A model generated the notes under the pieces. It made no database searches, was not told the origin of the DNA, and worked only from the letters and a program-made list of their open reading frames with translations. The position numbers were made by a program, and so were the translations under genes. Positions 53,074 to 64,000 of a stretch of 64,000 bases of DNA are shown here, piece by piece; positions within the stretch are counted from its first letter, which is position 1, and every line of letters begins with the position of its first letter. Source of the DNA: Cydia pomonella (taxonomy: Eukaryota; Arthropoda; Insecta; Lepidoptera; Tortricidae); NCBI RefSeq assembly GCF_033807575.1, contig NC_084723.1, positions 3,601,247 to 3,665,246 on the forward strand, in the 5' to 3' direction.

Positions 53074-53626
53074 TGATAAGCAATGAGCGGAATTCTTCAT
53101 AGCAAAAATCAAACTGTCAGAGGGATTGACCTAACTGTTTTATCGACTTATCGATGTTACGGAATAATATCGCATTAGGTATCCATAATCAACTTAAAAG
53201 ATTATTCTGTATTTTGACCTCTTTGATAAGCAATTTGCATCTCCTTATTAAAGTAAATCATGTCAGCGTCACATATTATGTCATTTATGTCACTTGAGTT
53301 TTCATGAGTGATTTCCGTGCCGTGTTACTAAAATGGTTAATCCTAAAAGAAAACAATAAAAAAATGGATACAGAAAGATTCTTATTTCAGTTTCAAAGAA
53401 GATTCTTCCACAATATATTGCTCTAAATGTTACGTTCATTTACATCATAAAAGTATTTTCTGTTTTATTCTTTACTATTATACCAAAATACAGTGGCGGT
53501 CAGCTAATTAGGGACACCTGTGTTTCGTTAAGTGACAAATATTTATCGATAAGTCGATAAAACAGTTAGGTCAATCCCTCTGAATTTGATTTTTGCTATG
53601 AAGAATTCCGCTCATTGCTGATAAGA
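53074..53626. mobile_element. Element with ~85-bp inverted arms
   Basis: Left arm: AAGCAATGAGCGGAATTCTT, CATAGCAAAAATCAAA, AGGGATTGACCTAACTGTTT, ATCGACTTATCGAT. Right arm: the same blocks inverted at 53540-53626. The centre (about 53160-53540) is AT-rich and non-coding, with GTCACATTATGTCATTTATG-like repetition near 53270. Superfamily undetermined. Confidence 0.75.
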
Positions 53627-53851
53627 AATTGATGAAAAGGATTGTAAAATAAAAATACAAATAAAGTTAAATTCAAATAGCGATATCGCACAACATATCA
53701 AGGCACCAAGCGCCGAGAAAATTTCACTAGTTCGCTCTCGAAATTAAGAGTCCGAGTCAAGACAGCATTCACTCACGATACAGCAATTCGTTGCTAGTAT
53801 TGGAATGGAGATTGCTAAACTGAACTGCTAATGCTACTTGTTAAACTTGGG

Positions 53852-54356
53852 CATAGATAGGTGAATAAGTAAGCATAGAGTGCGCACTCCATACATCAGT
53901 TTTCTAACGTTATATGTCATCCACGATAGTAGCAACATTATTTACGGCATTTGGGGTTGAATTATTGACATGTATAACTAAGACGGGTCTTACGGACAAG
54001 AATGGGTCCAGTACAGCGGTGTCACGCGCAGGAATTCGAGCCAATCGTTCAGTCTAATGCCACAACGCGATTGGTCACCTCTAGTTGCGTTAGACTGCAC
54101 GATTAGCACGTATTTGCAAGTGACACCACGGAACTAACACCATTCTTAGTGCACGTATCATTGACCAAAATGGTTATTATTTTCGTACACTGAAAAAAAA
54201 AGAACTATCATGACACATTAAAATTTGAAATACACTAAAATACAATTACAAAACAGTAACTAACTGTTTGAACATTTCTTAGTATTGAAGAAACAATAAA
54301 AATAAACGAAAACTGATGTATGGAGTGAGCACTCTATGCTTAGTTATCTGTCTATG
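53852..54356. mobile_element. 505-bp MITE with ~50-bp TIRs
   Basis: CATAGATAGGTGAATAAGTA with AGCATAGAGTGCGCACTCCA and TACATCAGTTTT are inverted at 54308-54356 with few mismatches. The centre includes GTGTCACGCGCAGGAATTCG and inverted-looking GTGACACCACGGAACT. Non-coding. Confidence 0.8.
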
Positions 54357-54595
54357 ACTTGGATGAAAAACAATAAAGTAACAAATACATACATTGTAGT
54401 ATGGGCACTAGAGTTGAAAGTTGAAGTTACGCACATAACAACAAAATCACCGATAGCGAGTTGAACCCAAAGAGTAAAGTAAGTAGTTGAACCGCCAGTT
54501 TCATCAAGGTTTTTTTAGCTTAATATCGCGCGCTTAAAAGTTTCACTCACTCATTCTTTAATACTGCTTTAGCGAATAGTACTCTGTGTAGCTGA

Positions 54596-54596
<1 letters not shown>

Positions 54597-54624
<28 letters not shown>
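54597..54624 (+). repeat. TG dinucleotide microsatellite
   Basis: About 14 TG units. Confidence 0.95.
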
Positions 54625-54626
<2 letters not shown>

Positions 54627-55468
54627 ATCATTTACCTCAACTCTCCTGCCGATACCTTCACTTGTATAACATTAAACTTTTTCATGACACAGCTCATAAA
54701 AACCTCAATGTTACGGCCATGTCTTACGAAAATCGGTGAGTTACGCGGGTAACAAATGTCTATGTCGGTGCATGCTGAATCCGGTAAAACTGTGTGGTTG
54801 AATGGTTCTTATGATCCATTTGCATAAGGACCCTTTTTGGTGGAAAGCACCCTTCTCTCGTAGAAAGATATTTAGAAGAAGCTGCGACTTGCGAGGATGC
54901 GAGGGCAGTGGCGGATTTGCCTTAGGCCCAGTTAGCCCGGGCCTAGGTCGGCCAGATACTGCACGTAGTAGTGAAAAGAAAGCTGAAAATGGGGCTCTGG
55001 GCAACGTAGCTGATTATTTAATCTAGATAAACGTTTATATAAGAGAATGACAGAATAAAAAAATACCTTTAATTAATTTTCTTGATCATTTTCACTGTCA
55101 TCTGCATCACGTTCGCATGAGTACGGGAAACGCCTGTATCTTTGGGCATTACACTAAGTTGCTATTCGTAGGCATGCAATTCAAAACCAGAATGTAGTAA
55201 ATCATAAACAAATTGTTTGTACTTAAGCCTGTTTTCTTTTAAAGACTGACCTGCGTTCGCCACGCGACCGTCCCAGGCACGCGTTGAAAGCGGAACGGAA
55301 AAACAGTTTCAGATTCTGCTCATTCCACACTTATTGATGCACAAACAATTTGGTGCCTTATCAGTAACTGCAAATGATCTAAATTAGCTCGTTAGCGTGA
55401 TTTAAAGTTTATAATAAATATCATTGCGCTGGTAAGGAGTGTGCACTTTCGTTTTCTTATGTGTAAAG
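54625..55468. other. No gene; possible hAT-type scrap
   Basis: CAGTGGCGGATTTGCC at 54906 followed by TTAGCCCGGGCCTAGG has the look of a hAT-type end, but no partner end was found. Frames across it (54741-55004 minus, 54802-55026 plus) are shadows of this GC-rich repeat. Confidence 0.35.
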
Positions 55469-55570
55469 ATCGTGTCATTCACGACGACGCGTTGCCTTGA
55501 CTCGTATTGTCATGCATGTCGTTAAAGGTTAGATTTGAAAAATCTGTGCGTCATCGTGGATGACACGAAC
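55469..55570. mobile_element. Hairpin MITE, CGTGTCATxCACGAxGACGC ends
   Basis: ATCGTGTCATTCACGACGAC on the left pairs with GTCATCGTGGATGACACGAA on the right, with few mismatches. Non-coding. Confidence 0.75.
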
Positions 55571-55586
55571 TATAGGGGGATAATAT

Positions 55587-55840
55587 TTTTAACCGACTTC
55601 AAAAAAGGAGGAAGTTCTCAATTCGACTGTTTTTTTTTGTATGTAAGTATGTTACTCGATATCTCCGAGAATCGTGAACCGATTTTCAAATTTCTTTTTT
55701 TAATCGAACGGGTATAACCCCGAGATGGTCCCGTTGGCACCAAGTCATCTGATGATGGGATCTTGGAGAAATCGAGGGAACTCTTCAAATGTTATAAGTA
55801 CATGTATGGCGCTTTTGGTAATATTTGAAGTCGGTTTTAT
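55587..55840 (+). mobile_element. AACCGACTTC MITE, 254 bp
   Basis: Ends TTTTAACCGACTTCAAA and TTTGAAGTCGGTTTTA are inverted. The interior has AAGGAGGAAGTTCTCAATTC, CGATATCTCCGAGAA and ATCTGATGATGGGATC. From memory a very abundant lepidopteran element. Confidence 0.85.
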
Positions 55841-55959
55841 TTTTTGTTAAAAAGTTTTTTGTTGTTAGTTGTGTGGTATATTAAAGTGACATTGATCGAT
55901 TCATTAAATTCATTTATTTAAGTGATTGTTGATAATTAAATATCCTAATTTGACAAAGT

Positions 55960-56160
55960 GGTGGATGAAAGCCGCCGGAATACGCTGGCAATAGATCTTG
56001 GTTTCGCTTTTTCGGACCCAAAGAGAATGGGCAAACCAAGGCAGAGATGGCATTAAGGAGATTGGGTGAAGATGATGTCCAAGTCAAACACAGAGCAAAG
56101 TGGAAGAAGAATAGCGTACCCGTCACAGTACGCCACGAATGCGAGAAGGATGATAATTTG
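55960..56160 (+). pseudogene. LINE C-terminal remnant
   Basis: Frame-shifted pieces read VVDESRRNTLAID, RMGKPRQRWH and, in another frame, VKHRAKWKKNS with VTVRHECEKD. They correspond to the GRPxxRWxDD and DRxxWK segments near the end of insect LINE ORF2 proteins. Confidence 0.55.
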
Positions 56161-56525
56161 TAAAGATGCCCTGGATATTCGGCAACTTTTCGGTATTCGG
56201 TCACTGCCGAATATTCGGTATTCGGTCTATAATTACATACAAATCCTCTTTAAAAATTATATTTTTAAATATTTGTTGCTTGCCAACGATTTTATTTTTA
56301 TCGAGGGCTAGATTTGCTTAACTTTTGACTAGGTACGTACAATACTAATGAGAAACAAAACTGAAGTCTTAGCAAACAATGTCTTTTAGACTATCAGTTT
56401 TCATAATAAATGTGACTTAAAATGTACACATATACGTTTTAGCAAATATTCGGTGCTTCGGCCGAGAGTGTGACCGAATACTGTGTATTCGGTATTCGGC
56501 CAAAACCATTATTCGTGGCATCTCT
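56161..56525. mobile_element. ATTCGG-rich MITE, 365 bp
   Basis: AAAGATGCC at the left and GGCATCTCT at the right are inverted. Several ATTCGGTATTCGG units occur at both ends (56185-56225, 56445-56505). The centre is AT-rich and non-coding. hAT-like from its appearance, but no clear 8-bp duplication. Confidence 0.65.
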
Positions 56526-58131
56526 AATAACTCGCCATTAATTACTAGATAAATGTAATTATGGCAAATCAGACTAATATGTATTAATTAGTATACCGAG
56601 TGTTACAACACGAGCAAATAATTAAAACATAGATTGTACCTCAAATGGTGATACTTTTGTTAACCTTTAAAAATTATGAATTCTTTAAAGTTCCTATTTT
56701 TCATACAAATTAAATATTATCTTCAATGTACGCTATCATCAATGTAATTGACGTTGCTTGTCACGCTTTAAACATGACAAAATTCGCAATACCTATGTAT
56801 AGTGTGCTGCGAAATTGTATGGAGAAATTATGAATGAATTCATTGATTAATTCGCCATGCACTTTTACGGCTGATGGTACTTTGCGTCTTAGAATGAACT
56901 TTAAAGTATACTAAAAATCTAAGCTCAAGTTTTATTTAAAAGTCGCTGAACAAATGTTGGTTCATTTGAGGAGTTCAGTCTATAGTATAATTTATTGCTC
57001 TGTTACAGACCCCACCCGGTATGATATCGCCATTAATCAGGTATCACAAAAAGCCACATTTTTGTCACTGCCTTGAGCCAAGTAGGGCCTCTAATTATTG
57101 AAATGTTTCACACAATTTCTTTACACATATCAAAATAAGTAATGGCTGAACTGAAATCGTATTTGTCTTGATGACATTAAACACGACACCCAGATATACC
57201 TAATGCTTTCACTTATACCAGTTATACCGTATGCAAACACATTAAACGTCGCGTCGTGCTTTTTTTTGCATACTAAAATCGCTCGCGTGTGCCCGACGCG
57301 GCATATCTGAATGCAAATAAATCAAACCTTTATATCATTAACTATCTAAATTTGTAATAGACTACGGGCCAGAAGCATACGTGTTCCGGTGGCTGCCATT
57401 CCTCAACCCTCCAACGGAGCGGCAGCTGACGTCCACGAGGGTTCATCATACATAGCCGTTAACGACTATACGAGTTTTCGCCCGGGAGGCGATTGGTCAT
57501 GGAAATCTTGGCTCACGGTTTATAATCATAAAACCTGATACATGTATGATAATGATCAGTTTCTCATTAGGACCGAAGCTGCATGAAAACTTTCAATATC
57601 TTAATTTGATATTGATTTCATATTAAATACATCTCGGTGTATTTGTTTTGTAAAGATGAACATTAAAATGGACCAAGCCAAATACACAGCCAAAATGACA
57701 GTATACACCGTGGGCCGGTAAAACCCGATACATTTTAACCACGCATTTCTGGGGTCTTAATTTTATATGAGTTTATGTCATGTCATTCTTTTATTTTGCG
57801 TTTTCTGCACATGGCACGTTATTTATTTTTACATCTTGGCGAAAAAAAAAACATTACAACGAATAAGTAAAGTTTTTTTTATTTACATTTATAATTTGCG
57901 AGTTTCTTTTAAAATTTTAATGTCTGTCAGTAGGTATGTCTAAACCAAGTCACATAGTGCCAGTGTCGCAGCCAAACAGGCGTTTCTCACTAAGTTATTA
58001 CAGAAACAAATTTTCGCAAGATTTGTCAGTATCTCTAAAACAAGACCGATTTCAGAAAATATTGTATGTCACTAAATTATAACATAAATAAATTTTCACA
58101 ATTGTCATAATCTCAAAAACATGACATTTTA
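56526..58131. other. 1.6 kb without a supported gene
   Basis: 56800-56890 matches 19545-19640 (AATGAATTCATTGAT, TCGCCATGCACTTTTACGG). 57695-57850 (GTATACACCGTGGGCCGGTA, ACGCATTTCTGGGGTCTTAA) looks like another dispersed repeat. No exon recognised. Confidence 0.3.
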
Positions 58132-58253
58132 CCCCCTTATTCATAAACGTCTACTAAAGTTGACAAGCCGCTAATAATCGTTTATCCCTTTCCATCATAT
58201 CAATACATCGGAAAGGGACAAACGATTTTAGTAGACGTTTATGAATAAGAGGG
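58132..58253. mobile_element. 122-bp MITE with TTA TSD
   Basis: CCCCCTTATTCATAAACGTC and TACTAAA are inverted at the right end (TTTAGTAGACGTTTATGAATAAGAGGG pattern, one mismatch). TTA flanks both sides (58129-58131, 58254-58256), as for PIF/Harbinger MITEs. Non-coding. Confidence 0.88.
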
Positions 58254-58437
58254 TTAGTCTCTACATATATGCGGTCAAGAAAGCACCTTTAAAATCTGTC
58301 GGGTTCTACTATCTCACGGTGTATAATCAAGCTTGATTTTATATTACTTTGACATTTTTAATATACAGCTGTATATTAAATAACGAAAAGCGGCTCTTGA
58401 TTTATTTTCGAAAGTTATTAGTTCATTAAGAATTTCT

Positions 58438-58680
58438 TTAAAAAAAACCGGACAAGTGCGAGTCGGACTCTCCCACCGAGGATTCCGTACTTTTTAGTAT
58501 TTGTTGTTATAGCGGCAACAGAAATACATCGTTTGTGAAAATTTCATCTGTCTAGCTATCACGGTTCATAAAATACAGCCTGGTGACAGACGGACAGACC
58601 GACAGACAGACGGACGGAGAGCGGAGTCTTAGTAATAGGAGCCTGTTTTACCCTTTGGATACGGATTGGCTAATACTATA
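58438..58680 (+). repeat. GGTTCCGT-type repeat, short version
   Basis: AACCGGACAAGTGCGAGTCG, CCACCGAGGATTCCGTAC, GTTGTTATAGCGGCAACAGA and a GGACAGACCGACAGACAGAC tract, ending CCTGTTTTACCCTTTGG. Shares only the ends with 43144-43651; the middle differs, so it is a separate subfamily. Confidence 0.7.
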
Positions 58681-58908
58681 TTCTCAGTACCATACTCTTT
58701 TTCTCATCTTAGCGTTTATCCCGGTTGCATCCTCCGATTCCTCCGCTACTGCTTCAGAGCGCAGAATCCGCTTTCCTTCTTTTCTCCTCCGCTTCGCACG
58801 GTCTTCTGTATCCTCTTCATTAAAACTAATGACCATAGATAAATAGATAAATCATTCATTTGACAGCTGCAAAAACACACACATTATAATTACGGAAGAG
58901 GCATGCCT

Positions 58909-59037
58909 GTACAGTCAGCGTCAAATACTTCGTAGCAGTCAAAGTGGCCAAATAGTTCGGTACACCATACTAAATATATGGTGTACCGAACTATTTGGCT
59001 ACTTTGGTTGCTACAAAGTATTTGACGCTGACTGTAC
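58909..59037. mobile_element. Hairpin MITE, GTACAGTCAGCGTCAAATAC
   Basis: Nearly perfect fold-back over its full length: GTACAGTCAGCGTCAAATAC and TGGCCAAATAGTTCGGTACA pair with the right half, around a short AT-rich centre. A partial relative is at 43929-44015. Confidence 0.9.
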
Positions 59038-59689
59038 CTTCCATAATTATAATATAATATGGACCGTGCGCGTTGGAGGGTCTGCCATCTTGTGTCTTGA
59101 ATCGGAACCATAAACATGTACGTTTACACGTCACGTGTTTTCTTGTGCATAGTACGTTCTGCCATCTTGCTACATTGAAACAATAAACATCACATTTACG
59201 CCTCGCGCCAAAAATCTGACGGCTCCTGTGCTGCCTGCTACAGTTCATGCACGCTCCCTATAGGGAATATTACACTCTGCGTAGGAGGTGCCACTACCAC
59301 AATACATCAAAATCTGAGGGTCGACCGCAAAACAAGAAAATCTAAATTACGGTATCTAACCTCTCTATCACTCTTGCATATTCGAGCGATTAAATGGCAG
59401 ATAACTAACTTTCGATTAAGGTATAGTATGTATAATTTACTCTATCGTTTAGGAAAGGTGCTAGTGCTGCACTCTGGCGGCAGAACATTGCAGTAATACT
59501 CCCTATTGCACAGTCTTTTAAAACACCCCAAAAAGTGAACCGGTCTTTTTATTCCACATTATGATAGATTATGTGGATTAAAACACTAGACTGAACCTCC
59601 CGTGTCGCTAGTGCACATAGATTATGTAATAATAATTTTCAAAATAAAAAAAAAAAACACGAATAATTCGTTATAAAACTATAATATTT
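59038..59689. other. No gene; repeat scraps
   Basis: GCGCGTTGGAGGGTCTGCCA (59068) and CTGCGTAGGAGGTGCCACTA (59277) look like parts of dispersed lepidopteran elements from memory. No exon recognised. Confidence 0.3.
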
Positions 59690-59845
59690 TTTTAGGGTTT
59701 TAATTATAATTAGATCCTTATACAATACACAATTCTGCCGAGTTTCAGCTCTGTACACCCAACAGTAATTTACATGGTAGACATTTATCCACGTAGCTTG
59801 CAGGGTTTCGGAGGACGTGGCCGTAACAGCTTCAATACGCACAAT
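59690..59845 (-). other. Possible fibronectin type III-like exon relic
   Basis: The minus strand reads VRIEAVTATSSETLQATW, which resembles the first two strands of a fibronectin III domain (VxxxxxSSxxLxVxW). The residues that follow (INVYHVNYCWVYRAETRQN) do not clearly continue the fold, and no firm splice sites were found. It could be a decayed exon or coincidence. Confidence 0.2.
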
Positions 59846-60769
59846 GTTTGGAAATAAAGTAAAAAACGCAGAGGAAACACTGCGAGCAATAAAAGTGTGT
59901 CCGCGAAGTGTGTCTGTTGGTCATCCGACAAACCAGTTGCGGGTAATTTGCTCCACGGATGTACGAAACAGTAGGAAAACGAGGAAGAGTGTAGCTACGT
60001 TTTCAATAACATGCGAATTGTGAATGTTCTCTTTTGTCAATGAAAGGGGAAAAAATCATAATTGCAAGTTTGACGTAAGTTTCTGTTTCAAGCTTGGTTC
60101 AAGCAACTGGGCGGAGGTAGGCGGGAGGCGGTAGGTTTATGTTTTTCTCCAATTCTCACTGAGTTTAAGCATGAGCGAGATGGATGTGCATGCTCGTGAC
60201 CATGGATATCATATTTTTGAATTTTGAACAGTATCTAACCACTGGGTTCCCTCAAAAATAAAACTGAGCAGGTTTAGAAGCAATTTTCATATTTTTTGCG
60301 TTCGTACATAGGTTGTAACAAATTTTTATATGAATAAACCTATGCTCGTGAAAAATCAGGATTCGAATCGGGACGCAAGGTATTGGCATTGCAGCTTGCG
60401 TTTGCGTCTTTAAAATCTCGACCTCTGTATTAATTAACTGCAGCACTCTCTCATTCTTTGCATAAAATTGATTTACACTATATTTAGAAGATTAAATACA
60501 ACTTCGCACTAAATACACTGATTTTATAGAATAAATAGCGTTGGGGATCCGCAATATCTCATTAGATATTCTATCCGTTAGTTATAGTAATCATCTGTAT
60601 ATATGCATTATGTATATTGTTATTGTAAATAAATACTTTTCCGTGCATGATATTTTCATGTGTATTCCCTTTGTCCTCGCCGGGGACAGATTGGAATAGG
60701 CGTTTCATATAAATCATTCCCATTCGTCCCTACCCCATATATGGCAGTCACGTGGGGCGGATAAATCGG
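59846..60769. other. No supported gene
   Basis: A minus-strand stretch near 60360-60385 (CGTCCCGATTCGAATCCTG) is box B-like, perhaps a decayed SINE head. Otherwise nothing recognised. Confidence 0.3.
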
Positions 60770-60950
60770 AATAAATAAATAAATAATAAATATTATACGA
60801 CATTATTACACAAATTGACTAAGTCCCACTGTAAGCTCAATAAGGCTTGTGTTGAGGGTACTTAGACAACGATAATATATATAATATATAAATATTTATA
60901 AATACTTAAATACATAGAAAACACCCATGACTCACACACAACACAAATAC
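60770..60950 (-). mobile_element. Second SINE type, 3' body and tail
   Basis: Read on the minus strand: GTCATGGGTGTTTTCTATGT, ACAAGCCTTATTGAGCTTAC, GTGGGACTTAGTCAATTTGT and a TTATTTATTTATTCC tail. The tRNA-like head is missing. Same family as 46196-46319 and 51545-51640. Confidence 0.7.
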
Positions 60951-61349
60951 ATCTATTTTCAGAGTTATTCTGCTGTAAACCTACATTTCGAAAGCCTCCA
61001 AGCGTTTGCAAACATTCTGGGTCCAGGCAAACAAATGAATGGTGTTTAATGATGAGTTAATTCACTTTATGTTTGCAGTGCAGAGCTCATGGTTGGCCTA
61101 GTGCGAATAATATGACTTACGGATACGGATCGTAAACTCCATTAAAATCTAAATGTGAAATTTCTCTAATTTCTAACTCGTCTCCAGTAAGAAACAATAT
61201 TGTATTACTATTAATTATATTTAGGAATATATTATTATTATTTATGTATGTGTATTCATACACGGAATATAATATTATTATATTGTTTAGAATAACATGA
61301 TTTGTGTTTCATGTTTCCTTTCGTTGTCTAGAATCCTGCACTGACTACA

Positions 61350-61450
61350 AGTTTTTGTTTGACCCAATGGTTGACTGGTAGAGAATGCCTTATGGCATTA
61401 AGTCCGCCATTTAAACAATAGTAAGTCGTGTAATTAAGTTTAATTAAATT
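61350..61450 (+). repeat. LINE 3' tail fragment
   Basis: CCCAATGGTTGACTGGTAGA and TGCCTTATGGCATTAAGTCC are, from memory, the end of a frequent lepidopteran LINE. A short matching piece (CTATGGTTGACTGGTA) lies at 11200-11215. Confidence 0.55.
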
Positions 61451-62781
61451 AAATAAATTATATTTCTTGGAGAGAAACAGTGATGCGGTCATTAAAAGAT
61501 TTGCAGACACTAAAACGAAAATCTCTATCCAATTATGTTTAATGATTTTCATTAATGTCTTCGATAGTTTCCACTAAAGTCTTTTCTTCATTTCACTCAT
61601 TATTTCTTGCAAATATACTAAACAAGTGTGTTTAAAAAAAAACTTAAAGAAATGGAAAGTAACTTGTACCTATGACAAATTTACCCCACTTTTGAATCGT
61701 ACGTTTGACATTGTAAGTCTTTTGTAGTAGTCGTTTCACTTTCATATAACTTGTTTTTTAGTTTCCGCCTGTGGTTTTCAACTTCAATGATCTATGTGTA
61801 TGATATTGCTTACAGTATAACGTTAACTAGTTATATTTCATCATGGGCTTATGATGGTATTTTTTACCACGTGATAATGCCGTACCTGAGAGGCGTAACA
61901 CTGCAAGTTTAGTGCCAATTTAGTAATTTTAGAGAAGAGATTTTGTGTCAAAATTTGTTCTAATAAGATTTTCGATTAACATAAAATGATATAATGATTC
62001 AGGAGGTTTCAGTCACAATTTGTTTATTAATCAACAGTATGTTTTTATTAATAAACAGCGGAAGATATTGTTAGTTGTGACAACATCGTCCGCTCGATAT
62101 GACAAAAGATTATGCCCGTTTGGTCTTTATATCGATTTAAATGCGATTATTAGGTATAAGTAATACGGTCCGTAAATAACTTAAAGTTTTTTACTTAACT
62201 CTTTTGGTAGAAAGGAATGAAAAGATATTGTAAAAGTCCCGTTTTAGCAAATAATAATATTAGTTTATTAAGGCAGAAAGAAACAAAATGCTTCTATAAA
62301 GTTGTTAATTTTGATTAAGGAGTTTATTTCAAACCTTTTTGGTTTGCGCTGATGGTTTGTTCTGTTATGTCTGAAAAACAAAATCACAATCAACGCTCCG
62401 ATTTTAAATCAAATAATTAATACAATGATAAAATGTGACGTTATACGGCTAATAGGTACCACATGGCGGTCGTCGCTTACTCTATTATAAACGACTCCAA
62501 TACTAATTCGGTGCTACGCGCCGACGGACGTAAGGTAACTACCGTGGAACGTCCACAAATGAACACATGCCGCATCCTAATATTAAACTTCGTAGTACAA
62601 CGTTGATTAAAGATTGTTGCCCTCGGGAAACGTGTTTGATATGTCAAGAAAGGCTAAACGGGAACATGGAACAGCCAATAAACTAGTAATGTGCCTAGTT
62701 TTATAATGTACCTACATGAAATCAGATCACTTTCAAATGAAATTGAATAGGCCGAAATTAAGTAAGTAAATATTCATTTCT
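61451..62781. other. 1.3 kb without a supported gene
   Basis: AT-rich; only short chance frames. Nothing recognised. Confidence 0.3.
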
Positions 62782-63278
62782 CAAGCTTGCTGTGAAATGA
62801 TGACATGACTTACGTCAAATTAGGTCCGGAAATACTACATATCAGGTGGCATGAGTGAAGATGATATGTAAAGGAATTTCATACTGCCTTACACACCTAG
62901 GACTGAAAAGCAACCTTCTTTTGTTTTTTAACGTCAAATTGTGACGCAACGTCTTGGTATCCAACCATCAACTAGCTTCAGTTAGCTTGGTACGGTGATT
63001 TGTTGTGCATATTCGTTGCTAAGCAACGGCGGTGGCGCATCGCGCAGGCGCGCGGACTTACGCGCGTCTGGTAGAGTGGCGAGCCGAGTAGGTCGCCACA
63101 AAACAAATTGACTATTTTTTTTTGTTTTAACTGCAAGTTGAGAAAAGCACTATACATATTTCGGCGAAAAACGGGGTTGCCGGCCGCGTATCTCTATCCG
63201 GCTTCGCTACGCTCAGCTGTATATATCTACTCAGCCAGCAACCCTACGTTTCCCGGCCTCTATAGTAATGTACTATTA
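62782..63278 (-). mobile_element. TAATAGTACATTA-ended repeat, copy 3
   Basis: The reverse complement begins TAATAGTACATTACTATAG at 63278 and passes through GCGGCCGGCAACCCCG. It ends with the CCTAGGTGTGTAAGG-type block and GACGTAAGTCATGTCATC. The internal hairpin region is replaced by unrelated GC-rich sequence at about 62960-63110. Non-coding. Confidence 0.75.
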
Positions 63279-64000
63279 TAACACCAATAACTATAAATTT
63301 TACATACATGTATTAACTTAAAATGTTGAAAGTAACCTATGGAAGATTTAATTATGATCAAGAAAAATGATGACTCGAGGTTACTATAAATAAATTCGTA
63401 CAATATGAGAAAAACTTGGTGCAGAGTCTGCACTGCAGACTGTAGGCTGAGAAAATATTTAAGCGACATAAAGATTGAAATAACTGTAGGCCATTTCATG
63501 CAGCCATTGATGATAATAATAATGGATATAGGTGTAAGTAAATATTTTATCGTATAAATGTTTTGATAGCATTTTAATATTATCTCGATGCCTACGGTGT
63601 TACTTGTGATTTCGTCGGTTGACCTCAATAAGCTGGACCACCATAAACTGGTTCCGAGATTTATAGTCAATTTCACATTCAAAGCTCATGGAAATACCCC
63701 ATGGTCTAAAAACATGGTCAAGAAATATTTGATAAATTGCACACATCTAATGTTTTTTAAATATCGGAGAAAGTTGTGAGATTCTAAGTCCACATTCGAA
63801 TGCTATTTATTTTTGGGATTAGCAACGCATTTTGATCAGTGGTGGTCGTGTCGGTATCTTTCCAGTGGCCTTGAGGCCAGATGAAAGTGTTTTATTCGTT
63901 GTTTTGCGATTTGAGATCGCAAACTCCCTTTTAATTATATGCTTGGTACAGTTGGTACTATCTTCGTATTCATTGTTTCCATTGGTCTCAAAAATTGTCT
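63279..64000. other. No supported gene
   Basis: The 140-codon minus frame at 63260-63682 is low-complexity (Ile/Tyr/Ser-rich) and runs into the TAATAGTACATTA repeat, so it is probably chance. A 63-codon plus frame at 63588-63779 is unrecognised. The window edge cuts the region. Confidence 0.3.

Noticed and set aside
54741..55026. 87-aa minus and 74-aa plus frames in a GC-rich patch
   Set aside because: Both frames overlap on opposite strands of a repeat-like sequence with CAGTGGCGGATTT; no domain in either.
63260..63682. 140-codon open frame on the minus strand
   Set aside because: Composition is Ile/Tyr/Ser low-complexity from AT-rich DNA, no domain is recognisable, and it overlaps the end of a repeat copy.

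Overview
This window looks like a piece of nuclear genome from an insect, most likely a moth or butterfly (Lepidoptera). It is AT-rich and intron-containing, and its GT-AG exons sit in a very dense, layered carpet of short transposable elements. Several repeat types I associate from memory with Lepidoptera are present: the GGTTCCGT / CGGACTCGC-type repeat, the AACCGACTTC repeat, and tRNA-headed SINEs. The lepidopteran assignment is inference from repeat style, not a database match. There is no sign of bacterial genes, CRISPR arrays or operons.

The one host gene I recognise is on the minus strand at 32477-35129. It has three coding exons (34977-35129, 33472-33624, 32477-32653) with clean GT-AG boundaries that keep frame. 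They encode a 160-residue protein of the Golgin A7 / Erf4 family (GOLGA7, also called GCP16), the small partner subunit of the DHHC9-type protein palmitoyltransferase. Its introns carry transposon debris, including an antisense LINE C-terminus. No other convincing host gene was found. A fibronectin-III-like relic near 59700 and an unassigned ORF near 45523-45807 are the only other candidates.

Layout. 1-10 kb: a TAATAGTACATTA-ended repeat, decayed LINE fragments on both strands (RT, RNase H, C-terminal pieces), a MITE and a complete tRNA-SINE with target-site duplication. 10.8-15.15 kb: a nested stack flanked by inverted arms. It holds a broken mariner (DD34D), then a GGTTCCGT-type element whose interior has expanded to four tandem ~287-bp units, interrupted at a TTAA by a piggyBac-like element. 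That element still carries an intact three-exon ORF for an internally deleted transposase. 15.7-32 kb: hairpin MITEs, two long fold-back elements, SINE copies, a hAT-like element, a DD37D (maT-type) transposase pseudogene, and several MITEs nested in or abutting one another. 32.3-35.1 kb: GOLGA7. 35.6-64 kb: more MITEs (including a hAT element with a perfect 8-bp TSD and a 429-bp MITE with perfect 45-bp TIRs inserted in another MITE), LINE tails, SINE heads and microsatellites, and two more copies of the TAATAGTACATTA family.

The coding remains are mostly parts of autonomous elements that could once have mobilised the non-autonomous copies around them. mariner and maT-type transposases fit TA-flanked MITEs, LINEs fit the SINEs, and piggyBac fits the TTAA insertion. 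None of these enzymes is intact here.
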